DNA of 64,000 nucleotides, from NCBI GenBank assembly GCA_941918925.1, contig OW799234.1, forward strand, positions 72,849,043-72,913,042, read 5' to 3'. Source of the stretch: Phyto melanocephala. Its lineage: Eukaryota > Arthropoda > Insecta > Diptera > Rhinophoridae. Below, in pieces: positions 47,634 to 58,868 of the stretch; within the stretch, counting starts at the first letter, position 1; every line of letters begins with the position of its first letter. A program made the translations under genes and the position numbers. Under the pieces are notes generated by a model. That model ran no database searches, had not been told where the DNA came from, and saw only the letters and a list, made by a program, of their open reading frames with translations.

Positions 47634-49213
47634 ATTAAGCCGTTAAGATAGTTTGTTGGATGCTAAACACTTAACAATTAACGAAGTTTAAAGGCAGAGT
47701 CGCTAATGTTTGCCCGAAGGCTGTTCTAAAACGAGTCTGGCTAATCGTCATTTGAAAACGAAAATCCTCTATAAAAAAATAAACAGTTACGATAAACCAT
47801 AATAAAATATTAAAGTGTTGCGCTAATACAGTCTACAAAGTAAAAAAAATTTGGCTGCTGCAACAGGCGAGCAGTTGCCTTATTTGAGGACTACACAAGA
47901 CAAGGCAAGGGGATACTAAATATATATGTATCATGGCTTCTTTAAAAGAGGCCAACATAACAGGATGTAGACTTAAAAATGACAGCGACGCCGACATCAG
48001 GAATACGGCGAATTGATATATGAAAGTTAAAAATAGTGGTACATCGATATATAGTGTACCAACATCGATTTTTTTTCTCTTTGAATTTTAATATTTTTTG
48101 CAAAACCCTTTACTACAGCAATTGCAAAGCCTGTCCTCAAAGACATCGCTGCACTGAATCATAATATTTAGATATAAAAAATACTGCTTTAAATTGAAAA
48201 TAGTTAGGTTAGATCCGGCAGCCGCCCGAAGGCATAGCTCACTTGGGTCCTCCGAGGGTCCCGTTGTAGTTTGATGTTTCTGCAATTTGTCTAAATATGT
48301 AATTCATCATTATATTTTCCATTACAAAAGATTGCAGTCGTGATGCAGTGCCTAGATATGTTCACTTACCACAAGCTACAAACATTTCGTAATGTGAATT
48401 CCCTTAGAAAATAAATTTCGTTATTTAGCACACAGTACTTTCTCAGAATATAAATGTAAGAAACGCTCGATCTTCGAGCATCTGCAGAAGAATGTCTCTT
48501 TTATGATTTTCGCCTATTTGAATAGAGAAATATATTTCTATCTGATAAAACTTGAATTGGTTTGCAAATTGAATAAAATAAAAAATGCAAAATTCTATAA
48601 AATAGAGCAATTCAACGAGCAATGAAAAATTTGACTGTTTGGTCAGCTCAAATACAATAGAAATTGGATATGCAGAGGAGATTGGAAAAACTTCAATTTA
48701 AGAGTTTTATTCTTTAACTTTCTATTTATGCAAATGTGTTAAATTTTGTTTGCATATAACAGCTAGTTTGTCTGCATTTATTCAATTGTTGTCGCCAGAT
48801 TGCGATTGTTCCTAATCGAAATTAGTATTTTACTATAAATCATATTTATTTTGGCTCAAGTTCATTTATTCTATTAAATATTATTTTAATTTCCTTAAAC
48901 ATTTTCTAAATTAAGTTGAATTGTAATCATTTTAGAATCTTGAAAAACTATTCCGATATTAGCCGAGTGGAATGCATTTTCGAAACCAGCTACGATTTCA
49001 TCATCAGCACTCTTTATCGGTGCACACATCTGTAATTTGAAATTGTATTTATTTATGTTACAATTCAATGAAATTAGAATTAGGGAATCATAATACCTTT
49101 CTTTTAAATTTGTCTTTTTACTTTCTTCATTTATCAAATGACATTTTTCTACATGCTCATATTCATTTATATTTGCAATACATCTTTGTTATGTTTTCAA
49201 TATCTATCCTTTG
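47634..49213. other. Intergenic stretch with small repeat fragments
   Basis: A GC-richer fragment at 48207-48285 (GGCAGCCGCCCGAAGGC, CTTGGGTCCTCCGAGGGTCCC) looks like a dispersed repeat. A minus ORF 48895-49137 includes a block shared with 23.49 kb. The 48818-48930 part resembles 50740-50890. None could be tied to a known gene. Confidence 0.3.
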
Positions 49214-49221
49214 GCTGGAAT

Positions 49222-49393
49222 CAAGGTGAATTCAATAAGGTGAACTTATTAGATCAGCTGATCTAGGGACCGCTTGTCAAATTTTTGTGTCTTTTTGACA
49301 TATCGTTTTGGTTTACACTAACAAAATACACGTTTGCATTTTTTCACTTTGTAGTTGTTTTAGAGACGAGTTCACCTTATTGAATTCGCCTTG
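49222..49393. mobile_element. hAT-type MITE (172 bp), copy 2
   Basis: Inverted ends CAAGGTGAATTCAATAAGGT / ACCTTATTGAATTCGCCTTG are flanked by a perfect 8-bp duplication GCTGGAAT (49214-49221, 49394-49401). Same family as 39348-39602. Non-coding. Confidence 0.8.
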
Positions 49394-49431
49394 GCTGGAA
49401 TTATTGAAAGCAGAATTTTATTTTTCATTTA

Positions 49432-50340
49432 AAGGGTGATTTTTTAGCTATTATCTTTTTGGTAACACTGGTTTAAACAGCTGACGCACGTTTCGTGGTT
49501 TGTTTCACTGTCAAACATCTTCAGTTTGGTCTATAATTTAAGCATGAATCGCTTGCAAATGCACAACGCTTGCAAATTATTTAATTTTATTATCAAAATG
49601 CATGCTCTGTTAAGAAAGTTCATCGCGCGCTTCTTATCGAAAAATTGTGTTCAGCGACGAAGCTCATTTTTGGCTCAATGGGTACGTTAATAAGCAGAAT
49701 TGTCGATTTTGGAGTGAAGATCAGCCAGAAGCATTGCAAGAGCTACCAATGCATCCAGAAAAAGTCACAGTTTGGTTCGGCTTATGGGCTGGTGGCATCA
49801 TTGGACCGTACTTCTTCAAAGATGATGCGAACCGTAACGTAACTGTGAATGGTGAGTGCTACCGTGAGATGATATCCAACTTTTTTTTGCCCAAAATGCC
49901 AGAGCTTGACTTGCATGACATGTGATTTCAACAAGATGGTGCCGCATGCCAAACAGCACGCTTAACAATGGACTTATTGAGAGGCGAGTTCGGTGAACAA
50001 TTTATTTCACGTTCGGGACCGGTCAATTGGCCGCCTAGATCGTGCGATTTAACGCCTTTAGACTATTTTTTGTGAGGCTATGTGAAAGCTCATGTCTATA
50101 CACACAAGCCCGCTTCAATTGACGCATTGGAAGACAACACTGAAGCATTTATTCATGAGATACCGGCCGAAATGTTGGAAAGAGTATGCCAAAATTGGAC
50201 TAAGTGGATGGACCGCACTATCAATTTAAATAAAGATTTTATGCATTTTTCTGTATTGTATGTGCTTTTTTTAACTTTTCTAAAGCTCTTAAAAACACGC
50301 TTTATAAGTTTATCTAGGTAATAGTCATTGAGCAATAAAT
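49432..50340 (+). pseudogene. Mariner-superfamily (DD41D-like) transposase, internally deleted
   Basis: The left end AAGGGTGATTTTTTAGC sits next to TA. A short N-terminal scrap (FYYQNACSVKKVHRALL) is fused directly to the catalytic domain by a deletion. The catalytic frame from about 49630 has FSDEAHFWLNG (Asp 49656), FQQDGA (Asp 49935) and LTPLDYF (Asp 50061). There are 41 residues between the last two Asps, as in rosa-like mariners. In-frame TGA stops replace Trp at 49923 and 50073. The 3' end was not found. Confidence 0.7.
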
Positions 50341-50363
50341 TCTTTACTTTACCTCTTGACTAG

Positions 50364-50655
50364 CCATCGATTTGTTTAGACTAGAACAAAACGTCGGCAG
50401 AGCAACTGTCAAAAAATTGTTCATGTTCTTTGATATGGAGAAAACGTGTAAAGAGTATTTTGTTGCTATTTTCTTTCTCTCTCTCTTTCTTTCATATTCA
50501 AAATGCCTTTTAATATCAGACATCGTTGTTCGAACAAATGTTCTGACAACGCTGTTGAACAAGAACAAAACATCGACAACAGCGGTCCACACCAGGCAAA
50601 TTCATGTGCGCACAAGAAATTGTTCGTTGTTCAAACAAATTGATGGCTGGTGTAG
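50364..50655. repeat. Inverted-repeat segment, possible MITE
   Basis: AGCCATCGATTTGTTT at the left pairs with the inverse of AAACAAATTGATGGCT at the right. GTTCGAACAAATGTTC-type palindromes lie inside. The target duplication is not resolved. Confidence 0.35.
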
Positions 50656-50699
50656 ATCGTAGGTTAATGTCATAAACACCGTGCCTTGTGTGTTATAAT

Positions 50700-50880
50700 T
50701 ATATATTAATATTTTATTCGAACTTTATATATTAAATTTTATTTTTTTCTATTATTTTAATTTCCTAAAACATTTTCTAAATTAAATTAAATTGTAATCA
50801 TGTTAGATGATTTACTTACAGTAAAATTTTATATATAAAGTTCGAATGAAATATTACTTAATATATAATCGAAATTAGTA
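50700..50880. repeat. Imperfect palindrome around a segment shared with 48.9 kb
   Basis: TTCGAACTTTATATATTAA and its inverse (TATATAAAGTTCGAA) flank about 100 bp. The core TTAATTTCCTAAAACATTTTC is also found near 48890. Confidence 0.4.
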
Positions 50881-51919
50881 TTTTGAAAACAAATTCAAAA
50901 CTCATCATTTATTCTAAAGCTTACGGTTTCATCCATTCATACAAATTCAATTAAATTTTCATTGATATGAACACATTTTAATTGTTAGGAGCATCAAGAG
51001 AGTGTAGCAGCCGTTGGTTTAAATTTTTTTAACACAAAATTTCTCCTTCCTTAGAACATATGTATTTAAAAATAGAAAGATGATGAATAATAAATTATGA
51101 TTAGTTTTATTTTAACTGCATCACCCAACACTGGTATCATCGTATTCCCTAATGATGAACTGATAAATTGATGGTTAAATAATAAATTGTCAAGAGTTTA
51201 ACTTACATACATACACGAGTGAGATTTAAATCTGATTTCTTTTTATTATTTTGTTGTTATTGTTGCGTATGGTATTTCTGCAAGCTAAATATGTACATTA
51301 ATATATCTAATACATCTGTACTTGTTTTTTGTTATGAAGATTGTATAATACACACTCTCACACACAGGCACACACAAACATCACATACACTATTCATTAT
51401 TTCCGTCCGTCCTCGCATTTGCTGTCACTCAGCAGTCAATTTCATTATTTAGTCCTTGATAGAAGAGAGTGCGAGTAGCAGGCAAAAACATAAATGACAA
51501 GGAGTCGGAAAGAGGAAATTAAAATGAGCTGACAAAACGGAAGCATACCCTGTCTACACATGTGTTTTAACAATTGATTGTTTGGCCAGTTAGTTTAATG
51601 AAATCCATACAATTCAATTAATGTGAGGAAAAGACTAAGTGAACTCAGAGCATGAGTTGTATAATGATGATGATGATGATGATGATGGAAAAAATGAAAA
51701 CACTTTACACACATTTTATTTGATTTTTTTTTTGTTTTTTATTTTATTTTATTTTGAGAATTTAATTAGAATTTATTTTAGAATTAAATTTAATTAGTTA
51801 GTTAAATTTTAAATGTTTACATGTATGTTTTTTTGGGATTTTTTGTTTTTTTTTTTATATTCATTTATTTATTTTCATTAAATTGTGATATAATTTATTT
51901 AAGAATTCGATCGAATTTT
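50881..51919. other. AT-rich stretch, nothing recognised
   Basis: No gene seen. A GAT/ATG trinucleotide tract lies at 51664-51687. Confidence 0.35.
51664..51687. repeat. (ATG)n microsatellite
   Basis: Eight ATG/GAT units in a row. Confidence 0.95.
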
Positions 51920-51959
51920 GTTTTTTTTTTTTTGTATTTTTTTTTTTTTTTTTTGTTTT
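51920..51959 (-). other. A-rich tract downstream of CaMKII (possible retroposition tail)
   Basis: On the minus strand this is two long A runs (18 and 13) separated by a few bases, about 620 bp past the CaMKII stop. It could be the decayed poly(A) tail of a retroposed mRNA. Similar homopolymers are common in this window, and no matching target duplication was found. Confidence 0.25.
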
Positions 51960-52572
51960 AATTTATAATTATAAGTATATTTTTTATAAGAGTCTAAAGT
52001 AAGAAAAAAATGGTGACGTAGACGCAAAAAATATCTGTGTAATTATAACACTGACAAGTGCTGCTGCTGCGGCTTCTTCTCCTTCGCTTCTTCTGCTTCA
52101 TCCGCTTAAACTTTCAAATAAATTAAATAAAAATTCATCATCTTAAATTATTCTTCTCTGTATCTTCTTCAACATCTTTCTCTTTCACTCTAAAAATAAA
52201 AAGTTTTTTTGCACGGTTTTATATCTTTTGTTTTTTGTTTTTTTGTTTTTTTTTGTTTTGTGTTCAATAAAAAAAGTTTCATATATTTTTTCTCCCAAAA
52301 TCGCTTTTGCTGCTGCTGTCCTTCATTATTATATCTCATCTTCGGTTTTTTCTACTTCCTCTTCTTTCACTTCTTCATCTCTTTACAAACACACACACAC
52401 ACAATATAATATAATCCTGTTGTTGTAAGTAGTTTTTTTGTTGTTGTTTTTTGTTATAGTTTATATAGTGGTAGACATACTGTCGTCGTGGCTTTCGTCG
52501 TAGTCGTCATTGTAGTTGTTGTGTTACTGTTGTTGCTTTTGTTGTTGTCGTAGTTGCTGTTGTTGTCATTGT
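51960..52572 (-). other. Probable 3'-flank/3'-UTR of CaMKII
   Basis: Downstream of the TAG stop the minus strand is rich in CAA/CAG-type trinucleotides (52440-52570), then pyrimidine- or purine-skewed sequence. ORFs on the opposite strand are low-complexity shadows. No certain polyadenylation site was chosen. Confidence 0.35.
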
Positions 52573-54042
52573 CTACTTTTGGGATACAAAATCAAAAGTC
52601 GTTGCTCCACTAGCTTTGCCCGAAGCACTACGATGGAAATGGACATTTTGCCATTTATTATCGCGTTTATGCCAGACACGCGTCTCTTCCGACTGATGGG
52701 TGTGGGCGTGACCCTGTTTATCGATATATTGTGTTAAGCGTACATAAGCAATACAAGCGGCATCCTCGCCCAACAAATGGACGTGTGGATTTAAGATGGT
52801 CGTATTGATGGCCTTGCAGTTTTTGCCCAAGACATTTTCAAAGTAAAATTTGTGAAAGTCAATTCCTTCGACTAGATTGCCGAGGGCCTCCGGCTCGAAA
52901 GCAGTCAAATGCGGATCACCGATTTTGGTGTAGGCATCAAAATCACCACTGTTGATGGCCTCAATCAGTTGTTCCGTGATTTTAATAATCTCCTGGCGCC
53001 TGGCCTTGACATCATCATCCTCCAATGTAGTGTTGGACGAGTCAGTTGAGTCCTTAACGGGCGAGCCCTCACCCTTTTTGGTGACCATGCTCTTGCTGGA
53101 AAAGTTGCGGGTGGCCAGCATTGTGGTTAAAATGGCACCCTTTAGCTTGCGACGGGCATTAAACTTCTTGAGGCAATCAACAGTTTCTTGGCGGTGTACC
53201 ACAGAGGCGACACGCTCGCGCTGGCATATCCAGGGGTGTTTGAGGGCTTCAGCCGCTGTTATGCGCTTGTGGGGATTAACGGTAAGCATTTGATTGATGA
53301 GATTTTTGGCTTCTGGTGTTACCGTATCCCATTCGGGCGATGGGTAATCGTAAGCTCCAGCCTTGATCTGGGAATACAGACGGTGCTGGTCCTCATCCCA
53401 AAACGGTGGATAACCAACGAGCAAAATGTATAAGATAACACCACAAGCCCAAATGTCCACTGGCTTGCCGTACGGTTCTTTCTTGAGCACCTCCGGTGAG
53501 AGGTAGCCAGGAGTGCCGGCAAAACCGAACCAGGCCTGATGATCACCTTGCACCTCAATGGCCAGACCGAAATCGGCTAGTTTTACGGCGGCACCCTTGG
53601 CCTTGCTAGCTAACAGTAGATTTTCCGGCTTCAAATCACGATGGACCACACCATTCGAGTGGCAGTGATTTACTGATTCCAATATCTGCTGAATACAATG
53701 CGATGCATCCGCTTCCGAATAAAATTCCCTTGCAACAATATCCTCAAACAACTCGCCCCCGGTCACCAGATCGAACACCAAATAATGATAGTTCTCCTCC
53801 TGTATGCTGTCGTGCAGTCGCACAATATTTGGATGATGCAGTTTACGGCAAATTCTCGCCTCACGCTCCAACTTTTGAAAATCTCGTGCTGTTAACTTTT
53901 TGGTATTGATAATCTTTGCGGCAAACTCATTGCCTGTGGATTTTTGAACGCAACGTTTTACAATCGAAAATGCGCCTCGGCCCAGCTCTTCTTTGATCTC
54001 ATAATTGTCCGAGAAACGCGTACAGGCTGCTGGAGCAGCCAT
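52573..54042 (-). CDS. CaMKII: Calcium/calmodulin-dependent protein kinase II, intronless copy
   Basis: Cytoplasmic/synaptic Ser/Thr kinase activated by Ca2+-calmodulin; family members assemble as dodecamers. The 489-residue ORF is complete. The glycine loop is GRGAFS at 21-26, the ATP-binding lysine K43, the catalytic loop HRDLKPEN 134-141 (D136), DFG 157-159 and SPE 182-184. The autoregulatory segment has RQET with T287, the expected autonomy site, then the calmodulin-binding stretch [16 protein letters not shown] with T306/T307. After a short linker (313-344) comes the association domain, about 345-489. Length matches the short fly splice form. An in-frame TGA at 54097-54099 upstream supports this ATG. 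Fly CaMKII is normally split into many exons, so absence of introns suggests a retrogene. No stop or frameshift is present, suggesting function is retained. Codon use is richer in G/C than the surroundings. Confidence 0.95.
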   Translation of the reverse strand: MAAPAACTRFSDNYEIKEELGRGAFSIVKRCVQKSTGNEFAAKIINTKKLTARDFQKLEREARICRKLHHPNIVRLHDSIQEENYHYLVFDLVTGGELFEDIVAREFYSEADASHCIQQILESVNHCHSNGVVHRDLKPENLLLASKAKGAAVKLADFGLAIEVQGDHQAWFGFAGTPGYLSPEVLKKEPYGKPVDIWACGVILYILLVGYPPFWDEDQHRLYSQIKAGAYDYPSPEWDTVTPEAKNLINQMLTVNPHKRITAAEALKHPWICQRERVASVVHRQETVDCLKKFNARRKLKGAILTTMLATRNFSSKSMVTKKGEGSPVKDSTDSSNTTLEDDDVKARRQEIIKITEQLIEAINSGDFDAYTKIGDPHLTAFEPEALGNLVEGIDFHKFYFENVLGKNCKAINTTILNPHVHLLGEDAACIAYVRLTQYIDKQGHAHTHQSEETRVWHKRDNKWQNVHFHRSASGKASGATTFDFVSQK

Positions 54043-55120
54043 CGCGATGGCACACTTGAGAAAATCTATTGCGACAACAAAATCGAGGACCCCACGTCAA
54101 TCACAGATTGTTGTGTCAGGCTTATTTATTCGGCTACTTTTACTTCCTTCCTAACAACTTCTTGCCTTCTAACGGTACTAACGGCTACTGATTTTGTTGT
54201 TGTTGTTGCTGTTGCTGCTGTACTTATTGTAGTGGCAGTAGTATAATAGTTTTTTTTGGTTTACTTGAAAACTGTCTTACAACTACGTCGTCGGCACTGT
54301 CGACTTATCGTCCTTCGTAACTCTCGATAGGCGTTTAAATGTTTGTTGTTCCTGCTGTTGTGTGATGGTATGTGGTTTTTTGTATTTTTTTGTTTTTGCT
54401 CTCTATGGTGTTGTTTTTGTTGTTGCTGCCTTTGATATTGTTGGTGTTGTAGCAGTAGTTGATGTTGAAGTATATTGTAGATGCAACTCTATATATCGGA
54501 ATAAAAAAAAAAGAACGCAGAAGAAAGCAGTCGATTAAATTGATTTTTAACTTTGAGTATTTTTTTTGTTATCTATATATAAGAATATATTTGTTTTTTT
54601 TTTTTTCTCTTTTTATTGCAAATGTAGAACAAGCAAAAGAATTTATTTATTTTCTATTTTTATTTATTTTTGTTTGTTTGTTTGATTAAAAAAAAACTTA
54701 TAAATAAAATAGGAAGCAAGAGTTAAGTATTAGTTAAGCACTAGGTTAGTAATTTTTGTTAAATATTTTTTTTCCTCCTTTCTTTTCTTTCTTCGGTTTT
54801 ATTATTTTTTTTTGTTAATATTTAGGTAGTATATATGTATGTATGTATAAATATTGTAAATGTATTGTATGTATAAACTGTATATACTCTACTTGAATGT
54901 ACATTTGTAGCAGATACTCTATTCATTATATACACATGTATGTATGTATATGTAGAGTATATTTGTACTTCATTTTATAATTTATTTCTTTATTAAGTAT
55001 ATTATTTAAAATAAAATGTTTTTATTATTTGCGTTAAAAGGCTTTATTTTCGCCCCGTTTCTATTAATTCTGTGTGTGTTTCTGTTCTTATTCGCTTGTG
55101 TCTTAAACTCCAACTGACCC
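54043..55120 (-). promoter_or_regulatory. CaMKII 5' flank, candidate start site near 55115
   Basis: On the minus strand an initiator-like TCAGT (A at 55115) lies about 26 bases after a CTATATAT box (55135-55142). The interval to the ATG holds CAA/CAG-rich 5'-UTR-like sequence (54180-54240, 54400-54470). Spacing is a little short for TATA. The link to CaMKII is inferred from orientation only. Confidence 0.2.
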
Positions 55121-57097
55121 AGATTCAGAGCAGAATATATAGATTCAACGAAATAACGTTGTGAACAACGGAAGTGTATGTATATGTAAATTCTAATCAG
55201 TCCTTGTCCTGTAATGATTTTTGATATAGTTTTTTTTTGTCTTCTTTTCTTTTTTTTTATATTCATTTGATTTCAGCTATTTTTTTTCTTTTTTAATCAC
55301 ACAATATACACACATGGGTTAGAAGAATACAAAAAAAAAATGTTAGTTATAAACTTGTAAATTCGTTGATTTTTTTTTTTCGAATTGATGGTTAATAATT
55401 TTTTTATCTTACCCGTTCAACAGTTTGTATTTTTTGTTAGTTTTTTAGTTAGTAATTTTTCACTTTTTTTCCTATTTCATTTGGCTGTTAACGAAGCACT
55501 TCACCAGCAGAGAAAAAAGTTTGTATCTACATTTTCCAACTTTGATGCGTTTTCTGTATTTTTCTTCGCACACACAACACTTGCTCACTTACACAGAGAA
55601 AAGTTAAGAAGAACAAGAAAGACACTTTTTACTTCTCGTGTTGTGTGTTGTAGTCATGCCAGTCAATTCCCCACACACACACATAATGGTTAGAATATTT
55701 TTGAAAGTGTCGCTAATCTACGCAGAAGCAAGACTATGGAAAATTGTTCTAAAACTACCACTTCCACCAGCTAGAACTACCAAAGTGTCTGCTCTGACCT
55801 AAGCCGTTTATGTTTATGCAGTTGTATTGCCAATTGGAATTGCTAAAATAGAGTTGGTAACACTACAGCAGAATTTAGAACAACAATGTGTTTTTTAACG
55901 GTAAATAAAACAGGCAAAAATGCTGTCTCTTTCTCTCTACCTCTTTTGGTTTAACGGGAGCGAGTGAGACCTAATATATATATACTAGTACTAAAAAATT
56001 TACACCGTGGTGAGTTTAGCTAAAAATACAACCCTGGTTAAAGAAAATTTTGTTATAACAGGATATTGACTGCATAGTGGCCATATTTTCTTTTGCCATT
56101 ATTCACAATTGTACCGCAATTGTATTTTTATTTCTAATGTATTTTATTTGGTAGTATGATTTATTTAACTTCAACCACCCACTTTAAGTCAAGGACATTT
56201 AAAGTTGCCTGTTTGCGTTTTATATTGTGTAGATAACACAAAACAAGAAAAGTAGTTCGTTAAAAACAAAAATTGTTTGTAATTAATGTTGATTAATTTA
56301 TTGTTGAAAATATGCTTAAATTGCTGTTAGACAAGTAACACAGGAAAGCACAAAAAATAAATAAAACAAACAACATATACAAGCACACCTGAGCCCAACT
56401 CAAAAGCACTTAGTACGTTCATATGTATATGTTAAGAGTTTAAAGGGAAAAACAAAAACGGTTTAATATTTATTTGAATTTATACAAAAAAAAAATTTTT
56501 AATAAAGCAATCATTAATAGAAAATTTCCAACAAACAGCAAATAAAAAAATTAACGAATATTTTTTCAAATTGTATTATCAATAACTTGTGCTCTACACA
56601 AGATAAATTTATTGAAAAAATTCTTATGGAACGTACACAATTTATTAATGTGTTTGCACTGATAATTTCCATGCTGGAAATGTCTATAATGAAACAGTAT
56701 TGATTCCCTATTGTCTCCGTGATCAGTTTTACTGACCCCAGATAATGTTTTTAAGATCTTATGGGTCCATATGGCGGCATTGGAACCTGGCATTCACCAG
56801 TTAATTTTAATAATTCTAATCTTCACTTTTGGTACTTTTTACCTCATTATATTCAAATGTAAAAGTAAACTACAGTTTATCATTTAAAATAATTTTACTG
56901 AACAGTTTTTGCTTTTTTATATTTTTTAAAGTGTAAAGTGTTGACAAAAGCACCTAAATGTCACCAAAATAGTCGACAAAAGTGGTGACTGGGAGGCACT
57001 TGAGCCTGGGGTTTCTATAACCTTTGAAAAAAATTTCCGTAAATATTTGTAGACAACTTACTGACAATTGTCAAAATATAGGAAAAATTTTTATTTT
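55121..57097. other. Intergenic stretch, nothing recognised
   Basis: No gene or repeat family could be supported. CA-rich tracts lie near 55300-55315 and 55670-55685. The small minus ORF 56566-56793 has no domain signal. Confidence 0.3.
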
Positions 57098-58868
57098 TTT
57101 TTTGGACGTGCCGAATCTGTAATACCCTTTACCATCATATACATAGCTATAGAGACCATAACGTAGCTTAGTCTAGATTTTAGATTTAATTTTTTTACGT
57201 TATTTTGTATTATTTTCGATGCCATCTTTGATTTTAATTTTTCAAATAGTTAGCTGTATTCTTCTAGTTAAGCCCTTTTATTTGATGCCCATATTGATGG
57301 GGTAGAGAAAAAAGTATTCGCCATTTTATTACGGACGCCATCTTGATTTTTACTGTTCCATAGTTTAATGCATTTTGCTGGGCAATCCCTTTCGTTTGAT
57401 TCTAATATTGTGTTTGAAGAAGGCAGAGCCGAAATTACTACGTTTTACACATGTATCCGCCATTTCATTTAGGGCGCCATCTTGGATTTCTACTTTTTCA
57501 TAGTTTAGTGTATTTTACTGCCAAGCCCTTTTGTTTAATACCAATATTGAGGGTACATTTTTGATAACTAATTATTGTACGCCATTTTGTAATGGCGGTC
57601 ATCATTGATTTTAATATTAATTTTTTATTTTATTTTGCTAGTCAAGTCATTTCTTTTGATACCTTTGTATGTCTATATCTCTTCTCACTTTTGTCCAGAA
57701 ACAAAAAAAAGCCGATTTTCGTTTGTACAATTTAGGAAAAACACTAAAGCATTTATATTTTTGTGCTTATATCTCAGTTAGTTACTAACCGATTTATCAG
57801 TTTTCCTTAGCAATAATTTTGGGAGCACCTGTATTTCAGTGTCTTTATCGTGTACAAAAATTAGCTAAGAGCTTGTAAAACTTAATATATATTAAGAAAA
57901 AACTGTTTTTCCTTACAATTGTTGCCTATAACTTTGCCGATTAGTGACTTAATAGCTCAAAATTTCTTACGAATAGCCTTAGAGGCAGATCAAATCTACA
58001 AATAGTAGGAAATGTATGTACAATGTACATATGGTAAAATATTGTTACGTTTATACCTTTTATAAACGTTGGATTATTTCCTTTAAATAAACCTCTTGAG
58101 TTCTTTTATTGCAATTAAAAACAGTTGAAGTTCGTTATAAAATTAAGAGCACTTTATTTACTTAAACACACTCAAAGATTGCTTTAATATCACTTTACTT
58201 ATTACACTTATCACTTTGATTATCAAACACACTTTGATACGCACCCTACAAGCTCTACTGTAATACTGGTCATGTTAGCTGTGTTGTTCGGCTATTTATA
58301 GTAACATAGTGGTGTTCGGTAACATTCGACAAAGTTCTCGTATTTACATTCTAGTACATTCGAAAACCGTTACATTTAAATTAAGACGTTAAGTAATATG
58401 CACGAATAGAAGTGCCTAAAAGTATGCTACACATAATAACAAACAACATTTTCGAACAACCAGCAAAATAAACTAATACAAATACAACTACAGTAACTTT
58501 AACTGCTACAACTAAAATAAAGTATAATGTAAATTAAGCTATTTAAAAATAAATCTGTAACAATATGTTTAAAAAGAAGCGGTCGTGTGTATTTATATAT
58601 CTCAGAAAGTTATTGTGCGATTGTGTTGGATTTCAATAGCGATTCATTCCCGGATATTTCCAAAGCATACAGAACGATTCAACATGTGGGAGCTTCTAAA
58701 AGTTAATTTCAAATAACACTTGGACAGACAGACTTTAGACAAGGGACTCCACTAGTTATAAGCTTTCAGAAAATATATACTTTTGGGGTGCGTCAGAAGT
58801 AAATATTTTAGAGAAATTATAAACGAAATGACAAAGCTATATGTACCCTTGGCACCACGGGTGAAGGA
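57098..58868 (-). mobile_element. DINE/Helentron-like repeat, long form, split by a solo LTR
   Basis: In minus orientation: degraded 3' hairpin (GGACGTGCCGAATC) and TAATACCCTTTACC at 57105-57135, four modules with CGCCAT(C/T)TT, a conserved section shared with 38.6 kb, then (after the solo LTR 58043-58562) CTCAGAAAGTTATTGTGCGATTG, GGACAGACAGAC and the 5' edge GTACCCTTGGCACCACGGGTGAAGG. This copy shows that modules and the 3.2/18.6-kb type sequence belong to one element. Confidence 0.6.
58043..58562. mobile_element. Solo LTR (520 bp) with ATAT target duplication
   Basis: It begins TGTTACGTTTATACC and ends AAATCTGTAACA, the TG...CA ends with inverted TGTTAC/GTAACA expected of an LTR. ATAT flanks both sides (58039-58042, 58563-58566). 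Inside are ATAAACG repeats and a CTATTTATAG TATA-like box near 58292. No internal retroelement genes adjoin it, so it is a recombination remnant. Gypsy-type origin is a guess from the 4-bp duplication. Confidence 0.7.

Noticed and set aside
49923..50075. Repeated Trp-to-TGA changes in mariner copies (also at 62603 and 60334), suggesting possible TGA recoding
   Set aside because: TGG to TGA is a single common transition. The copies also carry deletions and frameshifts, so ordinary decay explains it.
52209..52428. Plus-strand Phe-rich ORFs opposite the CaMKII 3' flank
   Set aside because: Low-complexity T-rich translation. No start context or domain.
52952..53909. Several plus-strand ORFs antisense to the kinase
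   Set aside because: Shadows of the conserved CaMKII reading frame.
54180..54240. GTT/GCT trinucleotide run as a polyglutamine-coding segment of the kinase
   Set aside because: It lies upstream of an in-frame stop at 54097-54099 on the minus strand, so it can only be 5'-UTR-like sequence.
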